DNA from: Euglena gracilis
Lineage: Eukaryota; Euglenida; Euglenophyceae; Euglenales
Length of the DNA: 64,000 nucleotides
NCBI GenBank assembly: GCA_039621445.1
Contig: CP154956.1
Location: forward strand, 48,927,456 to 48,991,455
Direction of reading: 5' to 3'
Below, piece by piece: positions 31,399-43,481 of the stretch. A program made the translations under genes and the position numbers. Numbering within the stretch: the stretch's first letter is position 1; every line of letters begins with the position of its first letter. The notes below the pieces were generated by a model. That model was given only the letters and a program-made list of their open reading frames with translations, did no database searches and was not told the origin of the DNA.

Positions 31399-31571
31399 AA
31401 CCACCGAAGTTTTCATATGATGCAAGCGCAGCACAGCCCATCTCCAATGTTGATCCAAATGCCTCAGTGCAAGAGACTCCGTCAAACTACACACTTCCGA
31501 TTTCTGCTTTGCCTCCTTTGGGTTCTTTGCTTCATTCCCAATTCAATCGACCCAGCAGGGGCTCTGCCTGA
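31399..31571 (+). CDS. Candidate terminal exon, unknown protein
   Basis: After GATTTCAG the exon reads PPKFSYDASAAQPISNVD, PNASVQETPSNYTLPISALP, then PLGSLLHSQFNRPSRGSA and a TGA. It enters in phase 1. Composition is Ser/Pro/Ala-rich and unlike repeats. Upstream exons were not located. Confidence 0.45.
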
Positions 31572-32574
31572 TTGCATTGCATTTCACCCTTAAGCATGTC
31601 GATTCCCCTTAACCACCTTGATTCAGGCGATGACCCATTCAATCCTGAATTCATGCAGGGCTCTTTTCCCGTGAATTGGCTCCCAAACAGGGCATCGCTT
31701 AAGACCCCCCCCTCCCTTGTCCAGCCGCCCAAAGGCCAATCGGAAGGTGTCCAATGGGTCCAAAATGGGTCGAAATGACTGCAATGGGTTCAAAATGGGT
31801 CGAAATGACCGCAAGCTATAGTTTTGTGTTGCCAAGTTGATTATTGATTCCATCATTGGGGCTGACTTTTCCCTGCTCCCCCCCCTTTTCCTTTAGATTG
31901 AGCTTTTCTGGGTGCGGGTTGGCCCAGCTTGGCCCAGCCGAGTTAGTTCAAATTCCAGCCTCTGTATCTCCCCAATGGTGGTTGTAAAGCGGCGTCCAGC
32001 TCCTGACCACTGTGGACACATTTCCATCAAAAAGTGAAGTTGCACAAGAAGTTCCGGCCCAAAAAACTGAAGCAGAGGTGTTTCCCAAACAAGTGCCTCT
32101 ACAAATGGGAGTGTATCATCTTGAGAATTCCACTTGAAAAGAGGGAAAACCAAAAGTGATTTCAACAGAAACCACCCTTTCATTCCTGTTTCCGCTGCGA
32201 ATTTCAAAAATTTCAGAAATAATCGGATTTTGGACCCAACTTTTTCAAAAAATTATTTGGGATTTTTGGGTTGCATTTTTCCTGATGAGCATGTTCCCAA
32301 TATTAAATAAAAAAAAATTGCATCAAAACGACGACATCAAAATTTTGATAATTTGCATTTTTGCACACTTGCATTTTTTTGCAAAATCCAGTGGTTTTTT
32401 GCTTTTTTGTGTGCTTTTCATTTTGGGGGGAAGCGACTGGGGGGGTGATCGTTATAGTGGGTGCTTTTTTCCAGGTATTTTCTGGTGTCTGGGCAACTTC
32501 CGTCCCATGTTTTCACCCATGTTTTCATGCTGCTTGCTTTGCTGTGCGCCGCACCCATGACGACAGTTCGGGTC

Positions 32575-32758
32575 CCTGTTGGTATCGGTCAATACTGAGA
32601 ACAACGACCACCCAGCAAACGTAGATGCATGCAACCTCAAAAAATGGTCCTGACCTGCAACTGCGACGGGGGGGGGGGGGCGTTGGGCCCCCCTAACCCA
32701 ACCTGCGACTGGGGGGAGGTCATTGCAGTGAGGTGGTCGTACGACAAAGGGGGGGGGT
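32575..32758. repeat. Part of a CCCCCCTTGTCG-family element
   Basis: Shares CAGTTCGGGTCCCTGTTGG, TCGGTCAATACTGAGAACAA and the right end GGTCGTACGACAAAGG plus G-run before TA with 27911-28696. The left part is missing or diverged. Confidence 0.6.
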
Positions 32759-33535
32759 AATTTTGAGCTCTCCGAAATACCCCTTCTTAAATCGGAATTC
32801 AAATAAACTATGTCTTGGCTATAAATTCCTTGGGAACAAGGATATCGCTGCCAAAAATGGTTTTGCAATGTCCACATGTCATTCTGGGGCAGGGATTTTT
32901 TTAAAGGTGGGACATGGGGGCGCCCGGACCCCCCTCCCCCCCGGGGGTCCGGAAACCAAAAATGAAGCGCTTTATTTTTGGTCTCATTTCCTTTGGTTAC
33001 CCATTTTGGAGATATTTTGAAGTTTAAAATTTTCGATTTTTTCCTCCCCGAAATAGCCTGAAAATGGCTAAAAAAGTCAAAACACACACAAAAAAACAGC
33101 ACAAAATGGGCAATATCAGGGGCCAGGCGTGCAACTGGCCCTGGTGGCCTAGGCCCCTAGGACCCTATCGCCTCATAGACTGCCAGGGCCAGTTGCGCTG
33201 CCGTCCGGGCCGGGCTGCCAGGCCGCCATCGCCAGAGGCCGGGCTGGGCCGCTTCCTCCATTTTGCCATATTGAGCTGGGCTGGGCCCGGCCAAGGTCCA
33301 CCCTGGCAGCCACTAAGGACCCAGAGGCCCACTGGCTGGCCATTTTGCTACAAAAAAAAATTGGCAACAGTCCCCAACGTTTTGGTAGCTTAATTTTGAA
33401 GGTTTGGACAGAAGTTTTTTCTTACTCCCATCTTTTTTTGGTGCAGAACGATGTCTGTTTCACAAATAATGAAACAGTGCAAGTTTTGAATTATAATACA
33501 AACAACACATGTTTTTAAACATTTTCAGTAATAAT

Positions 33536-33563
33536 ATATATATATATATATAATATAAAGTTG
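33536..33563. repeat. (TA)n microsatellite
   Basis: TA repeats within an A/T-rich stretch; a second, longer tract lies at 34385-34418. Confidence 0.9.
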
Positions 33564-33683
33564 ACATACATAGAAATTGAAATTAATAAATATATATTTA
33601 GTAAAAAAGTACTGATATAATATGTAATTGTTAATAATAACTATTATGACCATTTTAAATCATATTATAAATGAAATTGAGTA

Positions 33684-34217
33684 CCCCCCCCCCAAATAGT
33701 ATTGCACCCGCAGCTCTATTGGACGCCTCCGGCGGCGGGGGGTGCAGCACTATTTGGACCCGCCGCACTATTGGACTGGGTGCCTCTTAGTCCCGGCCTA
33801 TCACCACAGGCACCGCCGCTGGCCGGGCCGGGCCGGGCTGCCGGGCCGTCGGCCGGTCCGGGCCGGGCCGCCGGCTGGGCCGGGCCGGTGGCAGGCCGGG
33901 CCACGCCTGGGTGGTCTCCCAAAGAGCTCAGCTCTACGTCACACCCTGGTCGCTGAGTGCTGCACCCCCCCAAATCACAGCAATGTGAAATGCGCAGAAG
34001 CTGGTGCAGCCTACTGCATGCACCTTTTTCAATCCGCAGAGAGGGGAAAGGGGGCAAATTCCCACCCGAACAACTCACAGAAGTCGCCCGAAGATGAACC
34101 ACACGACCTCACTAGCCTCAGAGAAGGGCATTGAGTAGGCAAACAGGTGCATCCGGCCGGGCGCAGTACTATTTGGACCCGCAGCTCTATTGGCCCCGCA
34201 GCACTATTAGGGGGGGT
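33684..34217. mobile_element. Insert with CCCCCCAAATAGT ends and GGGCCGGGCC core
   Basis: Ends C-run AAATAGT and CACTATTAGGGGGGG; the words ACCCGCAGCTCTATTGG occur near both ends in direct orientation. The core (33815-33905) is GGGCCGGGCC-type simple sequence. TA precedes the left end only. Confidence 0.5.
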
Positions 34218-34381
34218 TTATGATAAAATATATGAATATGATAAAATTGAATATGATAAAAATAAAATATGATAGAATATAGAATATGTTACTGGTAAAT
34301 AGGTGATTTTTTTATGAAAGATGATAATAAATTTTTTATTATTTACAGAAGTATTTTTTTTAATTAATTAGTTATATCAAA

Positions 34382-34418
<37 letters not shown>

Positions 34419-35149
34419 GGTGTTTGGGTGTGGTTAGTGTATTCTTTTCAGTATTTAGTTTCCCCAAAGGGGAAAACAAACACGGAGAAGAGGAATTGAT
34501 CTCAGCTTTGCCTTTTGATCTCTGCCATCTTCTCCCAAATGGCTAAAAACAATGCCAAAATCAAATTGAATTTCACCAGGCGACAGCGTCATCTTTCAAA
34601 AAGAATGACTTCTTGTTGCGAAATCCCGCAAAATGGTATGGATTTAACAAAAATACAAAAAAACCGGGAGCCCTTCTGGCAGTGCAAATAAAACTTTTAA
34701 TATTTGTTCAACGTTTTTTTCTGAAAAAGTTCCACTGCCGTAAATTCTTGCTGTTCAGAATTCCTCTATGGGAATGAATTAAGATTTGTTGAGTTTACCA
34801 TGGTTTTGATCCAGTTTGCATGAACTTTGCATGCTTTTTTGGATGTACATTTGTTATAACTGAATAAGTAAAGGTTTGTACACATTATGATACAGTTTTT
34901 GGGACAAAAATGACGAAAAATTATGGTTTTCAGAACCTCCACCTATACCTTAAAATGGCCCAAAATGGCCTTAAATGGCCTAAAATGGGGAATTTTTTGG
35001 GCTTGACTATAGGTGCCTGCCCATGATGAGCACTTTTCTGCTGGAGAGGATTGTGCAAAATTTTTATCTCCTCTGGGAAAGTTTTCAACTTACAATGTCA
35101 TAGTTCATGCAACAGGGTGCATGTTTTTTGGACAATCATTTGGCAAGGC

Positions 35150-35238
35150 CCAGGTTGCAGGTTAGGGGGGTTTAACAACCCCCCCCCGTCCCGGTCGCAG
35201 GTTGCAGGTACGACAAAGGGGGGGGGGGAGGTAGATCT
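35150..35238. repeat. CCCCCCTTGTCG-family fragment with intact GGTTGCAGGTACGACAAAG
   Basis: Contains two CAGGTTGCAGGT words and the right end GACAAAGG plus G-run, with TA near the end. Serves as the uninterrupted version of the site occupied at 28305-28666. Confidence 0.65.
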
Positions 35239-35654
35239 GCCAACTACGTTACCAATTGCGGGCCGTTGCCATAAATCAGAGCGCATTGGGTGGTTTCAGT
35301 GCCAACAATGTGGGACGTTTCCACCGTGCAGTTCAATCAGCTTTGTACACCCCCCGTACAACACATTTTCAGACGTGTGAACTTTTCCTCAGAGACCCCA
35401 ATCGCGCGACCAACATGCGCACAACCGGCCCCCAAAAACCCAGGAAGAGAGGTGATTCTTCACGCAAGTGTCATGCGCATGTGCGCGCATTCGGCACCCC
35501 CAAAACCCTGCCAACAAACACGAAGCACGGAGGCATCCACTGTCTCCAGGAACAGCACTTGACATTGGCCACAGGGGTCTTTCACACAGTGTGTACCTGT
35601 GCGAGCTCAGGTGCACACGGTTCGGCGCTGAATGTGGGCCCATCTCGCTCAGGC

Positions 35655-35790
35655 GCATTTTAAAAAAAATCCGGGAATGGGTGGGCTCCTGGTGATTATC
35701 CGCGGTTTTCATCACCTACCCAGGGGGGGTGTTCTACCCCCCTTTCCCCCCCCGGTGGTAAGCTTCGGTCTTACTGGTTTCTGGGGTGGC
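35655..35790. repeat. Dispersed repeat, inverted relative to 24800-24965
   Basis: AAAAAAAATCCGGGAATGG, GGTGATTATCCGCGGTTTTC, C/G runs, GGTGGTAAGCTTCGG. Confidence 0.7.
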
Positions 35791-35939
35791 GTTTTCAATC
35801 ACCATGGACAGTCCGGGGGGTTGCTTTGAGGAAATACGAAAGTGCCTTCACGTCCCATAGTGTTCTGATGTCTGTTATTCAACTATTAAAGTATGTTATA
35901 ATTCTTGATAAACACAGCATTTGCACAAATTGCTTTCAG

Positions 35940-35995
35940 GAAAAGTGGCCAATCAGCCCAACAAAGGTTTTGGGTACGCCAAAAAGATCGTCTAA
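35940..35995 (+). CDS. Possible short terminal exon
   Basis: After GCTTTCAG, the third frame reads KVANQPNKGFGYAKKIV and stops. Basic and protein-like, but only 17 residues, and two other frames are open. Very tentative. Confidence 0.25.
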
Positions 35996-36200
35996 TTAAT
36001 TTTGTAGGGGGCACAGTTATTTGGGAGGTTGTTCACATCCCCAGGAAGCTCTTGAAGGAATTTCAGGCAAACATTTTTGCTTTTATTTGCGGTTTTTTTG
36101 TGTCGCATTTTTCGAGGGTCCATGTTGCTCCCCCCCCCCCGGGTCGACACCTCCCTTGCCCTCACCTGGGGGGAGGGGGAGGGACGACCCTCTCCACAAA

Positions 36201-36417
36201 GATGTTCCCGTACAGTCCTGCAAATGGGGCCCAGCCTCCTCCCTTCACCCCTGTGTACGTTGAAAAAAACCCGCCGATGCCATTTGCAGAATTTCGCACA
36301 AAATTTGGCGAAACTGTGAAGCCATCTGATGCATTTGTTTGCTTGCGCATGCCAAGGGGCCAGTCGTCATCTCTTATTTCCCCATTAAGGCCCGAGGGAG
36401 ACCTATGCTTTTTTTGA
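36201..36417 (+). CDS. Possible gene fragment, 71 residues
   Basis: From ATG the frame reads MFPYSPANGAQPPPFTPVYV, EKNPPMPFAEFRTKFGETVK, PSDAFVCLRMPRGQSSSLIS and ends PEGDLCFF. Protein-like composition; unknown family. It follows a C-run and may be an exon whose start is upstream. Confidence 0.35.
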
Positions 36418-36559
36418 TTCTAGTCTTTCATCTTGCTCCGTCTTTTTTCAAATGCATACCTTTTATCTTGTTTTGCAGTTAACAAGCTAGAGTGCCACAT
36501 AAACCAACAGAGGCAGGTGCTTTTTTATGGTTGCCTCTAGGGCATTAGCTGGATTTAAA

Positions 36560-36935
36560 CTCCCCCCAAATAATACCCCCCAGATAATACCCCCCCCGGA
36601 GTATTCTTTTTTCCCCCGAAGTCCTGGCCCTATTATTTGGGGGGGGGCACCCCCAAAAATTTTCGATATCTTTCGAAGTCCCATAGAAGCCAAAATGGCG
36701 CCTTTTGACCCTTTTGGGGTCATTTTTTTGTACTTTCTTATGAAATTTACCATTTTTTTGGAGGTCAGATGATCCAGAAAAATCGATTTTTTTCGTAACT
36801 TGTTGTCAGAGATTGTGATTTTTACCTACATTTTCAGGTCAAAATCTGGGCCTTTGGCCCAGAATCGGAGGGGGGGGGGCATTAACCCGGTCGCTGAAGC
36901 CGGACCCGAGGGGGGGGGGTATTATTTGGGGGGAG
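36560..36935. mobile_element. Terminal-inverted-repeat element with CTCCCCCCAAATAATACC ends
   Basis: The 22-bp ends are perfect complements (left 36560-36581, right ending 36935). TAAA lies left and GGTTTA right. The interior repeats the end words. Small, non-coding; resembles the TA-flanked C-run families. Confidence 0.75.
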
Positions 36936-37284
36936 GGTTTACCACCGATTGCCAAAGTCAAGGCAAAACAACCCCAAGATGGTTGTTTTTCCTGGTCTTC
37001 GAATTGCACACTGTTCTCACCAACAAATTGTTCATTATTGTTCATTCATTTAATTCAACCATTCCAAATTTCAATTTAATTTCAAATTGTTCAATTAATT
37101 CAAATGTTGTTTTCAAATCTCCATGGTCTCAGGTTTGAGTTTTCGAAAATGAGAAGTGGAAAATTCCAAGCCTCAACAGGTGGTCCTACATGATAGGAGC
37201 ATGGCAATGCAACAGAAAAGCAGCACCAGAAGGAAAAATCATGCATGACGCTGTTAATCCCGCCAAAACTGCCAATCTCCTCAG

Positions 37285-37398
37285 CAGAGCAATGGTCTCG
37301 CAGCAGCGTTCTTCCCTTTGCTGGTGGCAGAGGTCGGCAACATCGAGTATGAATGGAAGAAGATTGCCATGGAAGATTGGCCTGCTTTGAAACCCACA
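37285..37398 (+). CDS. Glutathione S-transferase, exon with N-terminal domain helix
   Basis: After ATCTCCTCAG the frame reads NGLAAAFFPLLVAEVGNIEY and EWKKIAMEDWPALKPT, which matches the alpha-1/beta-2 region of cytosolic GSTs (pattern: LL-x-E-x-G-x2-YE, then E-W-P-x-LKP). A likely donor is at 37399. Cytosolic GSTs conjugate glutathione to electrophiles. The first exon, with the catalytic Tyr or Ser, was not found. Exon ends are my best reading. Confidence 0.75.
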
Positions 37399-38773
37399 GT
37401 CAGGGACCTCAATGACATCCAGAAATTTGAAAAAAATAGATACTTTTTTTTGCTAAATGTGGGTGCAGAAGCTCATTTGATTGTCGCTCTGAAAGGTACC
37501 AAGGTTACAAGTGCAGTGGCCCAAGTTGATGGCTTCAAATGTGCAATGCCGTTGCCAACCTGCACTCCGTGCGTTGAGTCAAGGCCCATTGCCATCAACT
37601 GCTCAGAGGTTGCAGGGTGGAGTAGGCGCTTGGCCCCCCTCCACCTTACATGCAAACGTGGCCCCCCTAAACTAAAGCTAAAGTTGGCTTTTCGCCTTTG
37701 GCGCATGGCCGCTAAAATTTGTAACAGACAAACTTGGCCCCCCTAATGTTGGTCCCCGGCCTGACCTTCAATCGTTCCCCGGGCCAAGCATCCGGGGAGG
37801 GGGGTATATAAATGCATAATATTATATAATATATAAGATTAAATGTAATATAATTATATTTTTTTTGCTCCATGGAGGTACCCTGTGGTGCGGCAAGTGA
37901 AAGTCTCCCTCATTGAGGTACCTGTCCCTGACACCTTTCGGCCAGCTGCCATTGCTGGAGCATGGCAACCAGGCTTCCTGTTTCAAGGAAGGTCGCACCA
38001 ACCCTCCTGCCCCCTTCCTCCCTTTGGGGTGGGTGCTATGGGCCTACAGGGTGGTCGCGCAGGGCTGTACGGGAATCCCCGCAACCCTATGGGTGGTGGA
38101 TGGGGGGATTGACCACCCCCACCCCCGTCCTGGTGGGTGAGGGGTCCGACCCCCAACTAGGCTTTCCCGTATTTCTAGTGTTTTTGGCGCCGAATTTTTG
38201 TTGTGCAGGTGCCATGGTGGGTGGGGGGGGTCTTCCCCCCAACCATGCCTTCCCCTGCAGCCCTGGGGTCGGGCACTTTCAACCCTTCAGGTGGTTGGGT
38301 GTGCTGCAGCACAGCAGTTACATTGCGCGTCTGCGCAACAGCCGCGCTGTTTTAGAATTTTAGGATTGTATTTCTATAACGCGGTCACGCAATATAACAT
38401 GCACAATTAGGACACATTTCAACAAATGCGTTGTGTAATTATTGTGCTAGTGCGCAATGATCACCACTAACACCGAAGGCACCGGGAACCTGAAAATGGT
38501 CAATATTGGAAGGAAATTTGTTTCGTCGAGGCTGGGACCATAGATTCACTCGGCACCTGTGTAACCCCCTCAGGGGAGGGAGGGAGGGAGGGAGGGTTTT
38601 CGAGAGTGGGTGGTGGGTTGCAGCCCCTGGGCCATGGTACCGTCTTTTCCAAAAAAAATTCGAGGATCTTCAGCTGATTTTGGCTGGAATTTGGGTGGGT
38701 GGGTGGTTGACTCCCAGGGAGGGTGGTCGTGGGTGGGCTGTTTTGGGGGAGAAAGTGCCCCCCCCCCCCGCAG
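37399..38773 (+). other. GST introns 1-2, with repeats and no other gene
   Basis: Contains a short A/T-rich tract (37805-37862), C/G runs with GGGGGTGGGT words and a GCGCGTCTGCGCAA word at 38326. No transposon ends were identified with confidence. Confidence 0.35.
37917..37972 (+). CDS. Glutathione S-transferase, exon with cis-Pro loop
   Basis: Reads YLSLTPFGQLPLLEHGNQ. TPFGQLP-x-LE is the hallmark of the GST thioredoxin-like domain: the Pro before L-LE is the cis-proline that binds the glutathione backbone. The exon ends are not resolved, because no consensus GT follows directly; GAAG|GTCGCA at about 37991 is possible. Confidence 0.75.
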
Positions 38774-38924
38774 GTCACTCAGCGACCGGGATGCGACCCC
38801 CCCCCCGGGTAAAAAGAAGCCTGATGGCAACATCACAATCGCCCAAGGTAGTGCCATTGCCACTTACATCGGCCGGCTGGCTGGACTCCTTGGGTCAGAG
38901 GATGCCGATTTTGCAACGTCACAG
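38774..38924 (+). CDS. Glutathione S-transferase, exon with glutathione-binding SNAIL-like motif
   Basis: Reads KKKPDGNITIAQGSAIATYI, GRLAGLLGSEDADFATSQ. I-x-Q-G/S-x-AI-x-x-YI is the GST motif that contacts the gamma-glutamyl group. The donor is CAG|GTATTT at 38925. The left boundary is uncertain: GCAG at 38771-38773 would add codons over a C run, or the exon may start nearer 38808. Confidence 0.85.
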
Positions 38925-40589
38925 GTATTTTCGCTCTCCTCACTTGCCACACAAACCCCAGGCCAGAGGTTTTTTCTATTTTTCTGTTTGATGGAATGTG
39001 CATGCAAATACTCAACGAGTGAGATGCAATTTCCACAGGGGGGATTGATACCCGCAATTTTCCGACAATTTTTGCTATTTTCTTGCAATTCTCCCCTGTT
39101 CTCTCTCAGCTATTTCTGCAAGTTAAGATGCAGTGAGTTCTGGTTGTTTTTTTTCAAAAGGTTCAGAAGGTGTTTGGTAGCAGGTGTGATTTGCTCACCA
39201 ATCTTAAGTTACAAATTGAAGGTGGTCTTTGAAAGAAAGAAGTTCTCTCGTGCATCTAATGTGTTCAAGGTCAAGGTCAAGGTGATGAAGAAAGTTTGTC
39301 ACAGTGACATTTCTTTGCCATCACTCATGGAGAAAAAACTTTCCCCCTCAAACCCAAAATCAATGTTTCTACAATACTCCAAACCCAATTTGGGCCATGG
39401 ATTCCCATGGAACTTTTTAAAATAATAGTTCCATTTGAATGTTGTGGAGTCATCATACCTGCTCCACCATGTCTTTGGAGGTTGTCACTGTGAGGTAATC
39501 ATTCAACTGACGCCCCATGTTAGCAGTGTCGGGTTCACTTTAAAATCTCTTATGCGTCTGCAAAGGGACAGAAAAGGCTTGAGCCAACGACAGTTATGAG
39601 TGCATTTGCTTTTGGCTCGCAAAAATCAAAACAGGACGAAAAAGGAAATATGTTATTTTTTAAGCAGCAGATATGATTATGAATGATCATGGCACAACAC
39701 CAATTGGATCCCTCAGGATGAAGGAAACAAACAGTTCTCTGTGTTACGGGGAATCGGTCTCAACCTGAAACAGAAAACTATAGAGATCTCGGATGAACCT
39801 GACCCCCAAGGAATCTTCTAAGGTCCCAACCAGCGATTCATTAACGCTTGTGACCCCCCCCCTGGGTGGGGTTTCGAGAGTGGGTGGGTGGGTGGGTGGG
39901 TTGGGGCTGCTGGACCCCCCCCCCCCCAGGGTTGTGGTGCGACATGGGTCAGATCTCTTGGCCCGCAGAAGGCCTGGCTGGAAAATTTTTCTAGCGTTTT
40001 CAGGCGGGTGGGTGGTTGATCTGAAGGGGGGGGGGCGGGTAGTGGGTGGGTGGGTTTTTGTTTGTGGGTGGGGTTGGGCCTGGGGAATACTGGGGAGGGA
40101 AAAAATTGGAGGCCGAAAAAATTGATTGGGAAAAAAATGGCGTTCAGAAATCCTGCCAAATTTTTCCGGGCTATTACAAAGCTTTGCCTCCTCGTGCCCC
40201 GGTTGCTTTGAAGCGACCTTTTTTCCAGCCATCTTGCAAAAAAAATCCTGCCAATTTTTTCTGGGCCGTTTTCAGGTTTGGCACCAATTTTTTCGGCTTC
40301 CAATTTTGTCGGTTCTAATTTTATCTAGCTTCAATCCCCCCCCCCCCCCGGTAGTGCCCACCCCCCATACGTTGAACGCTCACCGAGTGTCGAACCCCCT
40401 TCCATGACGCAGGGGTTACATACCCGTGTGTCGAAGGCCCCTCCTCAGAAGCGGAGAGCGTGCAGCAACACTCAGATGGATGGGGACCAATGTTCAGTCC
40501 TTTTCCCCAGCGTTGTCTGTGACTGTGATGAGCTGGCACCGGCTTGCCCCCATTCCATTCACAGATTTCAGTCTGTTTCTTTTCTGCAG
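38925..40589 (+). other. GST intron 3
   Basis: Includes two G-rich GGGTGGGTGGG stretches (39870-39905, 40005-40075) similar to 38575-38760 in the preceding intron, and A/T-rich DNA at 39060-39760. No supported gene. Confidence 0.35.
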
Positions 40590-40731
40590 ATGCTCGTCGC
40601 ACAGTATGAGGACATGGTCAACGCAATGGCCAAGCAGTATCAAAGTGCAAATAGAGCGGAGGATATGGAGAAGTACTTCTCTGAGAAACTGCCCAGCGAC
40701 CTTGCGAAATTGGAGAAACTCGTTGCTGGAG
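40590..40731 (+). CDS. Glutathione S-transferase, exon starting the C-terminal helical domain
   Basis: The acceptor TTTCTTTTCTGCAG precedes ATG CTC. Reads MLVAQYEDMVNAMAKQYQSA, NRAEDMEKYFSEKLPSDLAK, LEKLVAG. It joins the previous exon in phase 0 (ATSQ|MLVA) and ends GGAG|GTCTGC in phase 1. The pattern (LP-x2-L-x-KLEKL) is typical of GST helices 4-5. Confidence 0.9.
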
Positions 40732-42359
40732 GTCTGCTTGAGTGCAAGTTGAGATGAGTCATTCTTTGTTGTTTTATTTATGACGATGACGACGACGACA
40801 ATGATGAAAAATAATAATAAGCCCAGGTGTTTTTTTGTGGAAATTTGTGAATTTGTGAATAATTTTCAAATCTTTTTGTGGGATGTAAACCTGGGCTCAA
40901 TACAATGCAAAGGCTATACAATCGACCTGGGGTGAAGTGTTTGGACAAAGGAGACGGGGCCATTCTTACCCACCAGCCTCGACCAGCTTCATTAGTAACA
41001 GACAAAAGTCAAACCGCCAACTTGTCTTTTTGGGACTGTGGGAGGATACATGCTGCTGCCAGCCATTGCACCTGGCCATTTTTTTTCTGCCTTCCCAAAA
41101 ACTGTTTTTTTTTGTGGAAGAGGAAGCCAGAAATAACTTTCCGAGGTGAGATTATCCCGTTGGGCTCAAAATATTTTTATATTGTTTGAAGGCAAGAAGG
41201 CAAAGAGATGGTGTAATCACTCGCCGAAAAAGGAATTTCTTTTACAGGTGGTTCCACTTAGGCGGCCTAATTCGCACTTAAGCTTTTTTCTTTTTTATTT
41301 GCGCACTTGCGCAAATTTACGAATTTTTTTGATTCTTCTTTGATTCGGCTGTGAAGGTCAGGGGGGTTTGAAAACACGTTGACAAGAGAGTGCAAAATAT
41401 GAGCGAAATTCTGATTTTGGCGGTGTGAACCCTGGGACTTTGGCGAAAAATGGTGTTTTTGGGGTGTGCGAAAATGTTGTACGTTGAAACCTTGCGGACC
41501 TTGCCGGCCCACACTGAAAAAAACGCAAAAAAAGCAGCAAAGGAATGGGACCTTTACTACCCAAAAAACGCAAAAAAAGCAGCAAAGGAATGGGACCTTT
41601 ACTACCCTTGTTGCTCCTTTCGGCTGTGTCCCCGGGTGTGTCCAAGCTGCCGGCGGTGTGCGTCCTGGGTGTTTGCCGGACTGCTTCGCTTGCGACGCCT
41701 TGGTGTGGTGTTTTTGGGTTGTTTGTTAAAGTGCGGGGAGGAAGTGCCGGGGGGTGTGGGTGTGGTGAGACCAAGCGGGAAGGAGGGACGCAGTGAGAGG
41801 AAGGTAAGTGCGGGGTGTTTGGCAAGGGAAGCGCAGGGGGGAAGAAATGGGGTCCGCAGGGAATGACGGGGACGGGTGTCCCCCACCTGGCTTATACCCG
41901 GGATCCACACAACCAGTTGTGTGGCAAAGAACCCAGCGGAAGAAGCCAAACAGTGGAAGGACAAAATTGTTTTTATTTGCGCAAATGCGCGCACCAACAT
42001 AATCATGTTTATTTGCGCAATTGCGCAAATAAACACAAATGTGTCCTTCAAGGATTGGGTTTTAGTACCCATGAACTGACGCCGTCGAAAAACGGCGTGA
42101 CAAAGGAGCTGTGAGTGCGCAGACCAACGGGCCGTCCAGTTGGTGGGTTTGTCACACTGTTTGTCGACGCGCAAACTTATGGGCGCAAATGCGCAAGCAA
42201 ACATAAATTATGTTTGTTTGCGCATTTGCGCAAATGCGCAAACAAACATGTTCTTTGTTTATTTGCTCAAATGCGCAAATAAACGCAAAGAAGAATGGGG
42301 TGACGGAAACACAACCGTCACACACCAGTGACAGATGTGGTTTATTTGCGCATTTGCGC

Positions 42360-42872
42360 CAGGGGTTTTCTTAAGCCGGAGGGTACCCCATCCCCCGGGG
42401 GTGGGGTCCAGCCAGCCAGCAGCTCAAATCCAGCCAGCAGCCCAAATTCGGGCTGGGAGCCCCCCCCCCCCCCCCGGGGGGGGTCGAGTGAAATAAGTTG
42501 GGTCCAGCCCGGCCGGAGGCCGGGCCAGCCGGCCGAAGGCCGGACCAGCCGGCCACAGGCCGGCCAGCCAATTGGGCTGCCCAGCACACCTATCCCTGCA
42601 TTTTTCCCCCTCATCACAACTTCCTCCATCACAGCACCCCAGCCTTGACCTAGCTCCATCCATCAAAATGTCGAAAATGGCAAAAAATTATTGGAAAATT
42701 TTGTTTACTGTCGACCCAGCCCAGCCCAGCCCCCTCCAGCCCCGGACCCCCCCCCTCTCCCCCCCCCCTCTCCCCCCGGGGGGGGTCCAGCCAGCAGCTC
42801 AAATCCAGCCAGCAGCCTTTTTGCCAGCCGGAGGCTAGACCCCCCCCGGGGGGGTCCTTAAGAAAACCCCTG
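42360..42872. mobile_element. hAT-like element inserted in a palindrome of the 3.48-kb element
   Basis: 513 bp with ends CAGGGGTTTTCTTAAG and its exact complement. Perfect duplication ATTTGCGC at 42352-42359 and 42873-42880, taken from the host palindrome. The interior has CAGCCAGCAGCTCAAATCC repeats near both sides and a GGCCGGCCGAAGGCCGG block. Non-coding. Confidence 0.93.
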
Positions 42873-43481
42873 ATTTGCGCACATCACATTGTTTGTGAGC
42901 GCAAATGCGCAGATAAACTGCACGAATAAACTGCACAAGTTACATCTGGTTTATTTGTGCATTTGCGCAAATAAACCACGTGATGCGCGCAAATGCGCAA
43001 ATAAACAACCAAAGGAGGACTAAAAAGCGACTTCATTTGGCCCTCCAACAACCACCCTTAGTGGCTTCTGAATGGGTTCAACCCAAATGACCACACCGTC
43101 TCCTCCAGCACATGGTGTTATGGTGCCGTTTTTGGACCTTTGACAGGTCCCAGGAAAGGTGGAGACAGCGGATCTCCTGAAGGTGGGTGTGCAGCTACCC
43201 GATAACGGTACACGTCCAGCGGCACCAATTTTAGGACCCCAAGGGCCCTGTCACTGGCCCGCGGCCTCGGCTCCGCTGCTGCAGCCACATCAGCTGCTGA
43301 TGCTTCAGCACCCACCAGACCGGCATCCACCCCCCCGGTGCAACAACACCCAGCTTTAGCGGCCACGTTATACCCCGCCACCGGAGCGTGAGACTGGGGG
43401 GATGACGTGGTGCCAGTGCATGGCAACCAACAGCCAGAGAAAGGTAGCCCTCAAACACCCCGTCACTTTGGGTGCAAGTAA

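Larger units (their letters stand above)
33369..35019. repeat. Relative of the 59156-60370 hAT-like element, expanded
   Basis: Shares AAGGTTTGGACAG, AACGATGTCTGTTTC, TTTCCCCAAAGGGGAAAACA and the end CTATAGGTGCCTG with 59156-60370 in the same order. It is longer because of an inserted G+C-rich element (33684-34217) and A/T-rich tracts. A matching left end with target duplication was not found. Confidence 0.7.

Noticed and set aside
38610-39425. Single 271-codon gene
   Set aside because: Only the KKKPDGNITIAQ...ATSQ part is coding (GST exon); the rest is intron read-through with a clear GT donor at 38925.
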